Below, one piece after another: positions 7,820-13,499 of a stretch of DNA of 17,854 nt. The notes below the pieces were generated by a model. It searched no databases. It was given only the letters and a program-made list of their open reading frames with translations, and was not told where the DNA came from. The position numbers and the translations under genes were made by a program. Numbering within the stretch: the first letter of the stretch is position 1; the number at the start of each line of letters is the position of its first letter. The DNA lies in the NCBI GenBank assembly GCA_900540005.1, contig UQEM01000044.1, forward strand, positions 1 to 17,854, in the 5' to 3' direction. Source of the DNA: an uncultured Ruminococcus sp. (GTDB taxonomy: Bacteria > Bacillota > Clostridia > Oscillospirales > Ruminococcaceae).

Positions 7820-8029
7820 TTATTCCGAATCGATGAATGAAAAGAGTTCCTCGACCGTTGTTCCAAAGATATGCGCAATATCCATAGCAAGTTTTAGCGA
7901 TGGATTGTACTGCCCTTTTTCAAGCCGAATAATCGTTTCACGCCGGACTCCTGTCAATTCGGCAAGCTCTAATTGACTCATTCCTGTTTTTGCACGGTAT
8001 TCACGAATTTTCGTCACAAGCTCAGACAT
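7820..8029 (-). CDS. XRE/Cro-family helix-turn-helix regulator
   Basis: This 69-residue single-domain DNA-binding protein covers a whole XRE helix-turn-helix domain: helix 2 MSQLELAELTGV, turn, then recognition helix RRETIIRLEKGQYNPSL, ending FGTTVEELFSF. Small stand-alone XRE proteins of this type are often encoded beside a small membrane protein, and here the upstream membrane gene overlaps by 8 bases. A strong Shine-Dalgarno (AAGGAGG, 6 bases before ATG) supports the start. It is the obvious candidate to bind the four GTGA-N8-TCAC sites in front of the operon and so autoregulate. It lies inside the tail gene cluster with its own promoter and terminator, so it is cargo rather than a morphogenesis gene. 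Whether it also controls host or phage genes elsewhere is unknown. Confidence 0.85.
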   Translation of the reverse strand: MSELVTKIREYRAKTGMSQLELAELTGVRRETIIRLEKGQYNPSLKLAMDIAHIFGTTVEELFSFIDSE

Positions 8030-8414
8030 CTGCGTCCTCCTTGCTGAACGTTGTGTCCATGATTAGAAAGAGGATGCTTCTGATTGCAAGCAAAGCACAG
8101 ATAATTCCAATAAAAACTGTGGCCGGAATAGCACTGTTCCTTGCGAACATACCGATAATTGCGAATGCCGCAAAAAGAATCCACATGATGAGCGTATTCG
8201 CTTTGGCAAGATTTTGTTTTGCGAGTTCATCGGCTTTTTCAAACTTACCATCAAAGAATACTGCAACTGCGATGGGCAACCACACGACCATTTCCGACCA
8301 ATCGTCAAGAAACAGAATGGCAATGATGCCAAAGGCAGATAGTGCTGCGATGGCCGCATGATAGGAGCGCAAGGACTTAATGGGTTCTTTCGTTTTCGGA
8401 GAGTTCTTTTTCAT
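8022..8414 (-). CDS. Small four-helix membrane protein paired with the XRE regulator
   Basis: This 130-residue protein is not assigned to a named family. After a basic N-terminus (MKKNSPKTKEPIKS) there are four hydrophobic segments: about 19-37 (AAIAALSAFGIIAILFL), 43-56, 75-93 (LIMWILFAAFAIIGMFA) and 98-119. A charged loop (DGKFEKADELAKQ) separates helices 2 and 3, so it should be an integral membrane protein. I preferred the ATG at 8414, because GAAGGCGG precedes it by 8 bases and it lies downstream of the promoter; the longer ORF to 8462 would start inside the -10 region. Its stop overlaps the regulator start, so the two are co-translated. It may sense or modulate the regulator, or act on the cell envelope in the lysogen. 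Neither role can be read from the sequence. Confidence 0.75.
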   Translation of the reverse strand: MKKNSPKTKEPIKSLRSYHAAIAALSAFGIIAILFLDDWSEMVVWLPIAVAVFFDGKFEKADELAKQNLAKANTLIMWILFAAFAIIGMFARNSAIPATVFIGIICALLAIRSILFLIMDTTFSKEDADV

Positions 8415-8434
8415 AAATATTACCGCCTTCCCAA

Positions 8435-8450
8435 GTGAGGTATTTCTCAC
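8435..8450. promoter_or_regulatory. Operator site 1 (GTGAG-N6-CTCAC)
   Basis: This 16-bp palindrome lies between the predicted transcription start (near 8455) and the start codon of the membrane protein gene. Symmetry extends one more AA/TT pair on each side. It is one of four sites with the pattern GTGA-N8-TCAC. A repressor bound here would block early elongation. Confidence 0.65.
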
Positions 8451-8455
8451 TTTCT

Positions 8456-8471
8456 GTGACAATCATATCAC
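8456..8471. promoter_or_regulatory. Operator site 2 (GTGAC-N6-ATCAC) on the -10 box
   Basis: This site shares GTGA-N8-TCAC with the other three and spans the -10 hexamer (8462-8467), exactly 21 bp (two helical turns) from site 1. Occupancy would directly exclude RNA polymerase. The inner arms are imperfect, which may indicate lower affinity. Confidence 0.6.
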
Positions 8472-8490
8472 ACATTTGCGATAATGTCAA
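8462..8490 (-). promoter_or_regulatory. Near-consensus promoter of the membrane protein/XRE operon
   Basis: On the minus strand TTGACA (complement of 8485-8490) and TATGAT (complement of 8462-8467) are 17 bases apart, and a TGA immediately before the -10 gives an extended -10 element. This is among the strongest promoter matches in the window and points at the membrane protein gene, about 40 bases downstream of the expected start. Confidence 0.85.
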
Positions 8491-8498
8491 GAGGTAAA

Positions 8499-8514
8499 GT
8501 GATAAATATATCAC
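8499..8514. promoter_or_regulatory. Operator site 3 (GTGAT-N6-ATCAC)
   Basis: This is the most symmetric of the four sites: its arms extend to AAAGTGATA and TATCACTTT (8496-8517) around a 4-base centre. It lies just upstream of the -35 box, 43 bp from site 2. Confidence 0.75.
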
Positions 8515-8519
8515 TTTTG

Positions 8520-8713
8520 GAAGAATGCACAAAAAATTCGATAGTTCTTCGTGCGATGTGATGTATTTATCACCATTTGAATCGACGGTAATCAATATTA
8601 GCGCATTTGTAAGGGAGTAGATCAGGAGTACAATCGTAATTTTCAGAACTTGCCGCACGATAATATCCATACCTTTTCGCAAAGATTCCCACGATATTTC
8701 TTGCTTTTCATGC
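8520..8713. other. Region between tail chaperone and cassette promoter: no supported gene
   Basis: From the GT stop codon at 8714 to the promoter there is AT-rich DNA containing operator site 4. A minus-strand reading frame ending at 8377 crosses it and could encode a short protein with two hydrophobic segments (from MDIIVRQVLKITIVLLIY). It has no convincing Shine-Dalgarno, and its 3' half is made of the operators, promoter and leader of the next gene. I treat it as regulatory DNA, possibly with a decayed gene. Confidence 0.5.
8558..8573. promoter_or_regulatory. Operator site 4 (GTGAT-N6-ATCAC)
   Basis: This 16-bp site has the same arms as site 3 (GTGAT and ATCAC) and lies 59 bp further upstream, about 110 bp before the predicted transcription start. 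Its distance suggests cooperative binding or looping with the promoter-proximal sites. Confidence 0.65.
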
Positions 8714-9255
8714 TCAGAATTTGTCCATGTCATTCTGCGTGGCTTTATAGTTATAGGTCGCTTCATCATTATCCCTTTCGATGAACATCTCATCAACCAT
8801 TCCGATGGTGAGCAGATCAAGGTCGGAAAGACTCAGCCCGATCTGCAAACATCGGAGGAGGAACAGCGGCGTTGTCATCTCGCGGTCAACTGGGCGAGAT
8901 TTTTTTTTGACTCTGCCTGTGTCTCCAGATTCATGCCCCACAGCTCGAAAAGCTGCGGCAGCACCTCGTAGATCGAGAAGCAGTTGAACTGTTCGAGCCA
9001 GTCGTCCGGGCTGTCGGGAACGTTCTCCGGATCGGCGTGCTTCGCCATCGTCCATGCGATATTCTCGAAGACCTCAAGGCTCTCGATGCCGAGACCGGAA
9101 TCCTGCTCATCGCTTTCGTCCACAGAGTCCTTCAGTGCGGCAAAATCCTTGAAAATGTCCTTACAGAACTTCGCACGGTAAAGGCGAGGCAGGGTTGCGC
9201 TCGCCTTGAAAGGAACATCGATACCGTCAACAGTGATGATTTTCTTGATAGCCAT
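8714..9255 (-). CDS. Tail assembly chaperone GT (programmed -1 frameshift product)
   Basis: Many siphophages make a minor longer chaperone by -1 frameshifting near the end of gene G; it helps the tape measure recruit tail tube protein. Here gene G reads TCA AAA AAA AAT in frame 0. A -1 slip on the run of nine A residues gives AAA TCT CGC and opens a frame continuing PVDREMTTPLFLLRCL to a TGA at 8714. The extension contains LSDLDLLTIGMVDEMF, an acidic/Asn stretch and a final ATQNDMDKF, all typical of the T part of phage GT proteins. The fused product would be about 180 residues. The feature spans both segments; the join is at 8900-8908. Frame, motif and genome position all agree. Slippage efficiency cannot be judged from sequence. 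Confidence 0.8.
8875..9255 (-). CDS. Tail assembly chaperone G (unshifted product)
   Basis: This 126-residue protein is the unshifted chaperone encoded between the major tail and tape measure genes, the usual place for lambda gpG-like proteins. It begins MAIKKIITVDGIDVPFKASA, a typical start for this family in Firmicute phages, and is acidic through the middle (DSVDESDEQDSGLGIE). WLEQFNCFSIYEVLPQLFELW is near the C-terminus, and the frame ends soon after the slippery A run. GGAGGAG lies about 5 bases before the ATG at 9255, and the major tail gene stops 15 bases upstream. It should act in the cytoplasm, coating the tape measure during tail assembly, and be absent from virions. Confidence 0.85.
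   Translation of the reverse strand: MAIKKIITVDGIDVPFKASATLPRLYRAKFCKDIFKDFAALKDSVDESDEQDSGLGIESLEVFENIAWTMAKHADPENVPDSPDDWLEQFNCFSIYEVLPQLFELWGMNLETQAESKKNLAQLTAR
8900..8908 (-). promoter_or_regulatory. Slippery A9 sequence for -1 ribosomal frameshift
   Basis: Nine T residues on the plus strand read as A9 in the mRNA and contain the heptamer A AAA AAA in the correct phase. Frame 0 ends 23 bases after the run, at a TGA at 8877-8875, while the -1 frame runs on for 61 codons of recognisable GT sequence. A homopolymer indel error is the alternative explanation. Confidence 0.75.
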
Positions 9256-9270
9256 ATTCTCTCCTCCGAA

Positions 9271-9918
9271 TCAGTCAGTTGTAGTGGATGCGGCAGTGCT
9301 GCTCTTGGTGGAAGATGCAGAACGTGTGCCGGTGCTGTTGTTTGTGGTCGTAGCGGTCGGGATATACACCGCATTATACCAGTTGTCATAGGTGGTCTGG
9401 TCGGTGCTTTCACAGGTCTTGGACTTCACCAGACCGTCAGGAAGTGCCGTTGCCTTCATCGAGAGAGTCTCCGTCTTGACCTCAGTGGACTCCTCCGTAG
9501 TGGAACTCTCGGTCGAGGGACGGGATGCCGAGCAGCAGTACAGCACATGACGGATGTGGTTCTTGTCGCCGTTGAACTCGAAGAGCAGTGCAAATTGCGA
9601 GGTCTCGGCATCGTTACGCTCCACAAGAACACCCTTGCTGTCGAGCTGCTCACCGAGGATCGTAGTGGCGAAATCGGTGGTGATGAGCGCCACCTCAAGG
9701 TCACCCTCGTAGCCAGCATTGTTGTTGATGACGTAGTACACGCCGTTATCGGCAAAAAAGTTCTCGTTCTCGCCGTTGGCATCGATAGAAAGCGACACCG
9801 CACCGGGCAGGCGCACCGGAGTTGCAAAGGTGGGCTCACCCTCATCGCTCCATGCGGTGATCTTCGCATAGTGGACCTTGTTCAGACCGAACTTGACTTT
9901 GTTTTTCTGAAGTGCCAT
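9271..9918 (-). CDS. Major tail (tube) protein, phi13 type
   Basis: This 215-residue protein is the probable tail tube subunit. The N-terminus (NKVKFGLNKVHYAKIT, then LPGAVSLSIDANGENENFFADN) and the central GYEGDLEVALITTDFATTILGE are characteristic of the phi13 family of major tail proteins, as is the later FALLFEFNGDKNHIRHVLYCC. The C-terminal region is unusual: SRPSTESSTTEESTEVKTE is a Ser/Thr/Glu-rich insertion, and the last 30 residues (TATTTNNSTGTRSASSTKSS and on) are almost pure Thr/Ser/Asn. This looks like a flexible surface tail instead of an Ig-like domain. GGAGG lies 9 bases before the ATG, within the last codons of the preceding gene, whose stop is 4 bases away. Confidence 0.9.
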   Translation of the reverse strand: MALQKNKVKFGLNKVHYAKITAWSDEGEPTFATPVRLPGAVSLSIDANGENENFFADNGVYYVINNNAGYEGDLEVALITTDFATTILGEQLDSKGVLVERNDAETSQFALLFEFNGDKNHIRHVLYCCSASRPSTESSTTEESTEVKTETLSMKATALPDGLVKSKTCESTDQTTYDNWYNAVYIPTATTTNNSTGTRSASSTKSSTAASTTTD

Positions 9919-9922
9919 TTTT

Positions 9923-10240
9923 TCATACCTCCATGATATAGAGGACTTCGTAGAGCTTTTCAGACTCTATCCATACCTCAGATTTTGTGTAATAGATGTT
10001 GTGCTGTGTCAGCACTTCCTCCACACGCTGTTCCGTATCCGGCGATTTTTCATCCGTATAAAGCTCGATGTGCAGCTCTTTGAAGCTGTGGTACATGAAA
10101 TTATCTGCGGAAAAGGTATCCTCGCCGGGAGACAGAAACAATGTGAAGGGCGGATCGGGGCTTTCACCCTCTGCGAAGTGATGATACGCAAAGGGCAGCC
10201 CGATCTCCTGCATCATCTCATTGATCTCTTCGTAGCTCAC
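9923..10240 (-). CDS. Probable tail completion/terminator protein
   Basis: This 105-residue protein has a GTG start. Its sequence (IGLPFAYHHFAEG, PPFTLFLSPGEDTFSADN, FKELHIELYTDEK, then LYEVLYIMEV) resembles small conserved proteins encoded just before the major tail gene in Firmicute siphophages, where the tail terminator or completion protein is expected. The GTG overlaps the preceding TGA as GTGA, so translation is coupled, and AAGGAG lies 5 bases upstream. I assign the role mostly from genome position and size; sequence resemblance is moderate and no catalytic motif is expected. Confidence 0.7.
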   Translation of the reverse strand: MSYEEINEMMQEIGLPFAYHHFAEGESPDPPFTLFLSPGEDTFSADNFMYHSFKELHIELYTDEKSPDTEQRVEEVLTQHNIYYTKSEVWIESEKLYEVLYIMEV

Positions 10241-10605
10241 GATAACTCCTTCTTGATGAGCGTTTCGAGCATATCTGCACCGTTTGCTTCGGCAGGAGCG
10301 ATATGCGGGATAGCAGCCACACGGCCACCGCCTCGTTTCGCATGACCGTGCTCCAGCAGGTGCGCGATCTGATAGCGGTTCTTAGAATGCACCGTCATTT
10401 CGAGTGTATGGCTGTTCTCCTTTACCTTTTTTGCAGCCCAGCTTTTCTGATAACGACCGGACTTTTTCGGAGCGTTAGCGGAGATCTCATTCTTGACGGC
10501 AGTCGCTGTTTTGCGGACAGCCTTCTTCATCGCTGTATCAGCAAGCTCCGCATATTCCGTCAAGCCTTTCATGATCTCCGATGCCATATCGTCAATAGAT
10601 GTCAT
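10237..10605 (-). CDS. HK97 gp10-like head-tail joining/tail component
   Basis: This protein is about 122 residues long. It begins with a helical Ala/Lys-rich region (YAELADTAMKKAVRKTATAV), then APKKSGRYQKSW, LEHGHAKRGGGRVAAIPHI and a C-terminal helix. The KSGRYQKSW and LEHGH...IPHI elements are signatures of the HK97 gp10 family of neck or tail completion proteins. The start is uncertain: ATG at 10605 or GTG at 10614. I chose ATG because AGGTG lies about 6 bases before it, but both overlap the end of the head-closure gene (to 10592). The stop overlaps the next start as GTGA. It should act at the head-tail interface. Confidence 0.8.
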   Translation of the reverse strand: MTSIDDMASEIMKGLTEYAELADTAMKKAVRKTATAVKNEISANAPKKSGRYQKSWAAKKVKENSHTLEMTVHSKNRYQIAHLLEHGHAKRGGGRVAAIPHIAPAEANGADMLETLIKKELS

Positions 10606-10951
10606 CCTTCGCACCTGCCTTTCTGGATTCGCAGATCAGCTTCATATAGTCCTGCGTCTGGTAATTCGGCACAATGCCTTTGATGTCGTAGTCCAGACCG
10701 TCAAAGCGGATGCGATAAAGCGTTGAGGACATTCTTTTTGTCTGCGGAGTTTGCCGGATGATGACCTCAATCTTCTGAATCGCTCTGGTCACGCCGGTAT
10801 CCGTCTCCTCAGAAGCACCGTTATTGGATACAGTCACAGATGCCCAGAGTGAGAACACCTCCTCCCACTGAGCCTTGTGATTGCCGATCGCATCTTTTTT
10901 GACATGATTTTCAAGGACGGCGATGCGCTGATTCAGTTTTCCGATCTCCAT
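10592..10951 (-). CDS. Head closure / head-tail adaptor protein (SPP1 gp16-like)
   Basis: This 119-residue protein begins MEIGKLNQRIAVLENHVKKD, followed by QWEEVFSLWASVTVSNNGA and a strand-rich core ending YRIRFDGLDYDIKGIVPNY. The pattern of a short N-terminal strand (RIAVL), W-x-x-V-x-x-x-W-A-x-V and a later Y-x-I-x-G-I is that of phage head-tail adaptor/head closure proteins, which seal the portal channel after packaging. Its ATG shares one base with the stop of the connector gene (TGATG), and an AGGGAGG lies about 10 bases upstream. It overlaps the next gene by 14 bases (ATG start) or 23 bases (GTG start). Confidence 0.85.
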   Translation of the reverse strand: MEIGKLNQRIAVLENHVKKDAIGNHKAQWEEVFSLWASVTVSNNGASEETDTGVTRAIQKIEVIIRQTPQTKRMSSTLYRIRFDGLDYDIKGIVPNYQTQDYMKLICESRKAGAKDDIY

Positions 10952-11229
10952 CAGACGATGCCCTCCCTCTGTGCGAATAACAGTGCCCTGAGTGTCAGCG
11001 TCAGCGCATGATAATCAGCAGTATTGCGGTTTTCATAGAGGTACGAAACAGTATACAGCATAGCCTGCCGGGAGGTCTCCTCATTTTCCGCGAGCTGCTT
11101 TTCATTCATGCGCCCCACATCCATCACGAGCCGCTGTGCCGTATCGATCAGAGTGAGGATGAGCTTGTCATCCTCGCAATGATCTACACGGAGATAGTTT
11201 TTTGTTTCAGGCAGTGAGATCAGAGTCAC
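10951..11229 (-). CDS. Head-tail connector protein (HK97 gp6-like)
   Basis: This 92-residue, mostly helical protein has a GTG start and reads MTLISLPETKNYLRVDHCEDDKLI onward. The opening pattern (LPETKNYLRVD, D-D-x-L-I-x-x-L-I-x-x-A) is typical of the gp6/Gp15-like connectors that form a ring under the portal. GGAGG is 8 bases upstream. It lies 18 bases after the capsid gene, as expected, and its stop overlaps the next start. It has about the usual family length of 90-110 residues. Confidence 0.88.
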   Translation of the reverse strand: MTLISLPETKNYLRVDHCEDDKLILTLIDTAQRLVMDVGRMNEKQLAENEETSRQAMLYTVSYLYENRNTADYHALTLTLRALLFAQREGIV

Positions 11230-11247
11230 TTATCTGCCCTCCGTTCA

Positions 11248-12501
11248 TCAGCCGTTGCCGCCTGCACCGCCGCCGGTGTTACCGCCAGTCGTAGTAGCCT
11301 TTGTTCCAGCCATCTTGAGAACCTTGACGGATTCCGGCAGGATCAGACGGCCGTCCACACGCTGCGTGGTGAGGAAGCCGACCTGATCGGTGCGGGCATA
11401 CAGCTCGTTCAGACGGCGGAAGGTGCGGTTCTGACGGTCTGCCACCCAGTAATTCTTCATGTCACCGAAGAGGAGAACACGCTCACCCTTTGCGATACCG
11501 GGCATGAAGGAAGAGGTGCGGATCGGTCTGCCGAGAATTGTATCCGGCTTTGCGATATCAAGGCTCGGCTTCCAGAGGTAGTTGTCGTTCTTGTCTTTCA
11601 GCTTCATGAGCTGAAGGAGAATGGTCTCGTTGCAGACGAACTGTGCGTTGCGGCGGTAGGGAGACTTCAGGCTGTAGTAGAGGTTGAAGATCTCATCGAA
11701 GGTGATCGCAGTCTGAGATGCCGCAGTGACACCAAGCTCAGCGCCGCCGGTCTCATCGAGAATACCGAGGGGCTTCTTGTCACCGTCACCGGTGAAGAAC
11801 GCTCTTTCCTCGGCGTTGCCCATTGCCACACCGAAACGTGCAGCGATATAGCTTGCGAGGTCGAAGGCGGAATCGTGCAGAAGCTCGTTGCTGATCTTGA
11901 TCATTGTGCCGAGCTTGTATGCGGAGAGCGTGGTCTGACCGAAACGAGTATCGGTCTCCGGGATCTCCTCACCCTCATCGATCCACTGTGCTTCCATCGT
12001 GTCATTGGCGATCGGGATCTTGCGGGTACCGGAATTGGTCTTGATGACCGTTGCCATCTGGCGGAAGATGTTATTCTCTTCGAGAGCCTGAATCAGTCTG
12101 CGCTCGAACTCGTCCGGCACAGTGTAGCCGCCCTCGGTGTCCTCACCGACAGAGAGTGCGTTGCGGACTGCAAGCTGATCGCCCTTGTTGCGGATCATAT
12201 CCCAGAACGCACACTTGTACTCGTCCGTTGCGGTCGAGTTAGTGGGCGGCGTGTTCTTTGCGCCGGGAGCGTTGGTGACGGGCTTGGAGGTCGGTGCGGA
12301 AAGTGCCGCATCCACGGCTGCCTGCTGTTCCAGACGCTCGATCTCTGCGCCGAGAGCCTGCACATCTGCCGCCATTTTGTTGTAGGTTTCCACAGCACCG
12401 GTCTCCACAAGACCGTTTTCACCCCGGTGCTGCTCAAGAAATGCTTTCGTCTGTTCCCACAGGGTATTGCGCTTGCTGCGCAGTTCCATGATTTTGCTCA
12501 T
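11248..12501 (-). CDS. HK97-family major capsid protein
   Basis: This protein is 417 residues from the ATG at 12501, chosen because GGAGA precedes it by about 6 bases while the longer frame to 12540 has no such site. Residues 1 to about 100 form a coiled-coil delta domain (MELRSKRNTLWEQTKAFLEQ, ALGAEIERLEQQ) and a Pro/Thr/Asn linker, probably removed by the protease. The mature HK97 fold follows, from NALSVGEDTEGGYTVPDEFE through TRKIPIANDTMEAQWIDEGE, FFTGDGDKKPLGIL and VGFLTTQRVDGRLILPESVK. The C-terminus is an unusual glycine-rich tail (TGGNTGGGAGGNG). A large hairpin separates it from the protease gene and may raise or separately set capsid mRNA levels. Confidence 0.95.
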   Translation of the reverse strand: MSKIMELRSKRNTLWEQTKAFLEQHRGENGLVETGAVETYNKMAADVQALGAEIERLEQQAAVDAALSAPTSKPVTNAPGAKNTPPTNSTATDEYKCAFWDMIRNKGDQLAVRNALSVGEDTEGGYTVPDEFERRLIQALEENNIFRQMATVIKTNSGTRKIPIANDTMEAQWIDEGEEIPETDTRFGQTTLSAYKLGTMIKISNELLHDSAFDLASYIAARFGVAMGNAEERAFFTGDGDKKPLGILDETGGAELGVTAASQTAITFDEIFNLYYSLKSPYRRNAQFVCNETILLQLMKLKDKNDNYLWKPSLDIAKPDTILGRPIRTSSFMPGIAKGERVLLFGDMKNYWVADRQNRTFRRLNELYARTDQVGFLTTQRVDGRLILPESVKVLKMAGTKATTTGGNTGGGAGGNG

Positions 12502-12545
12502 ATCTTTTCTCCATTTCTGCCGGACATCTCCGGCGGGCATAAAAT

Positions 12546-12592
12546 AACAGCGTGCTTCTGAGATGTTCCTTATCTCAGAAAAGCAAGCTGTT
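12546..12592 (-). terminator. Long hairpin across the protease stop codon (attenuator or processing site)
   Basis: AACAGC, TGCTT and CTGAGAT (12546-12564) pair in order with ATCTCAG, AAGCA and GCTGTT (12572-12592), with one mismatch, a 2-base bulge and a 7-base loop. On the minus strand it is followed by TTATTTTAT. The protease stop lies in the loop-proximal part. A weak terminator, an mRNA 3'-end stabiliser or a processing site are all possible. Since the capsid gene follows in the same operon, full termination seems unlikely. Confidence 0.55.
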
Positions 12593-13499
12593 GTTTCAGA
12601 ATTTCATAGGGCACAGAGCCGTCTTTAGTTCTGCCGTCCATGCCGATCACAGGGACGGTCACAGTCGGTGCTGTATCCGTCAGCCCTTCCTCGGAAGGTT
12701 TCTGTGCATCCTCTGCCTTGCCGTCATCGGACGGCTCTGTGCCTTCGTGTGCTGCGGAAGCGGTGATCTTTCCCAAGATGGTCTGCCCCATGATACGGGT
12801 ACTGTACTGCCAAAGGGCATCGCCGGATTCTAGCTTGAACGGCTTCTTTTCTGTTTCCTTCTTTTCATCCCCGTCCTCGTCACCGCCTTCCTCGTCGGGC
12901 TTTTCGGGCTTATCCTCCTCCGGATCGTCAGGCTCATCCTTCTTGTCCGGTTTGGACTTTTCATCGAACAGAATCTCATCTGCAAAGCCCAGCTCAACTG
13001 CCTTTTTCGCATTGATCCATGTCTCGTCCGACATGAGCTTGCTGATGCGGTTTCTGCTGAGTCCGGTTTTTGCGGCATATGCGTTGATGATGCTCTCTTT
13101 GACCTCATTCAGTGTTGCGATGGCTTTTTCCATGTCCTTGGCGTTTCCCATCGCAATTGTGGACGGATCATGCACGAACAGGAGTGCGGTCGGAGACATC
13201 TGCACAGTATTTCCTGCCATAGCAATCACGCTCGCCGCCGATGCTGCAATGCTTGCGATTTTTACCGTTACCCTGTGCGGATAATCACGTATCATCGTGT
13301 AAATTTCTGCTGCTGCGAACACATTGCCGCCTGGAATATTCAGCCAAAGTGTAATGTCACCCTCCTCGGCATACAGTTCATCGCGGAAAGATTGCGGCGT
13401 AATTTCATCACCCCAGAAGCTCTCCGAGTCGATAGGACCTTCGAGACGAAGAACTCTGCCGCCGCTGTCATCGTGGATCCAATTCCAGAACTTTTCCAT
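12570..13499 (-). CDS. ClpP-like prohead maturation protease
   Basis: This 309-residue S14 (ClpP-type) serine protease should cleave the capsid delta domain during head maturation. The fold spans residues 15-180: LNIPGGNVFAAAEIY (54-67), the nucleophile S87 in SIAASAASVIAMAG, H110 in LLFVHDPST and the probable D158 in MSDETWINAKKAVELGFADE complete the triad. Residues 180-225 are a highly acidic and lysine-rich low-complexity linker (DEPDDPEEDKPEKPDEE). A further segment runs to the end (VPYEILKQQLAFLR) and could act as a built-in scaffold. The portal stop TAA is immediately followed by this ATG, with GGGGG upstream. Its own stop lies within a large hairpin. Confidence 0.93.
   Translation of the reverse strand: MEKFWNWIHDDSGGRVLRLEGPIDSESFWGDEITPQSFRDELYAEEGDITLWLNIPGGNVFAAAEIYTMIRDYPHRVTVKIASIAASAASVIAMAGNTVQMSPTALLFVHDPSTIAMGNAKDMEKAIATLNEVKESIINAYAAKTGLSRNRISKLMSDETWINAKKAVELGFADEILFDEKSKPDKKDEPDDPEEDKPEKPDEEGGDEDGDEKKETEKKPFKLESGDALWQYSTRIMGQTILGKITASAAHEGTEPSDDGKAEDAQKPSEEGLTDTAPTVTVPVIGMDGRTKDGSVPYEILKQQLAFLR

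Noticed and set aside
8377..8820. A 147-codon minus-strand frame as a full gene starting at 8820
   Set aside because: Its first third lies over the GT chaperone extension in another frame, its end lies over the promoter, leader and start of the membrane protein gene, and no Shine-Dalgarno is seen. A shorter version is kept only as a low-interest observation.
8875..9055. Chaperone G/T split as a disabling frameshift or pseudogene
   Set aside because: The split lies at an in-phase slippery A run and follows the standard G/GT arrangement of siphophages, so programmed frameshifting is the better explanation.
9037..9936. A 299-codon plus-strand frame across the chaperone and major tail genes
   Set aside because: It spans three well-supported minus-strand structural genes and has no recognisable domain or ribosome binding site.
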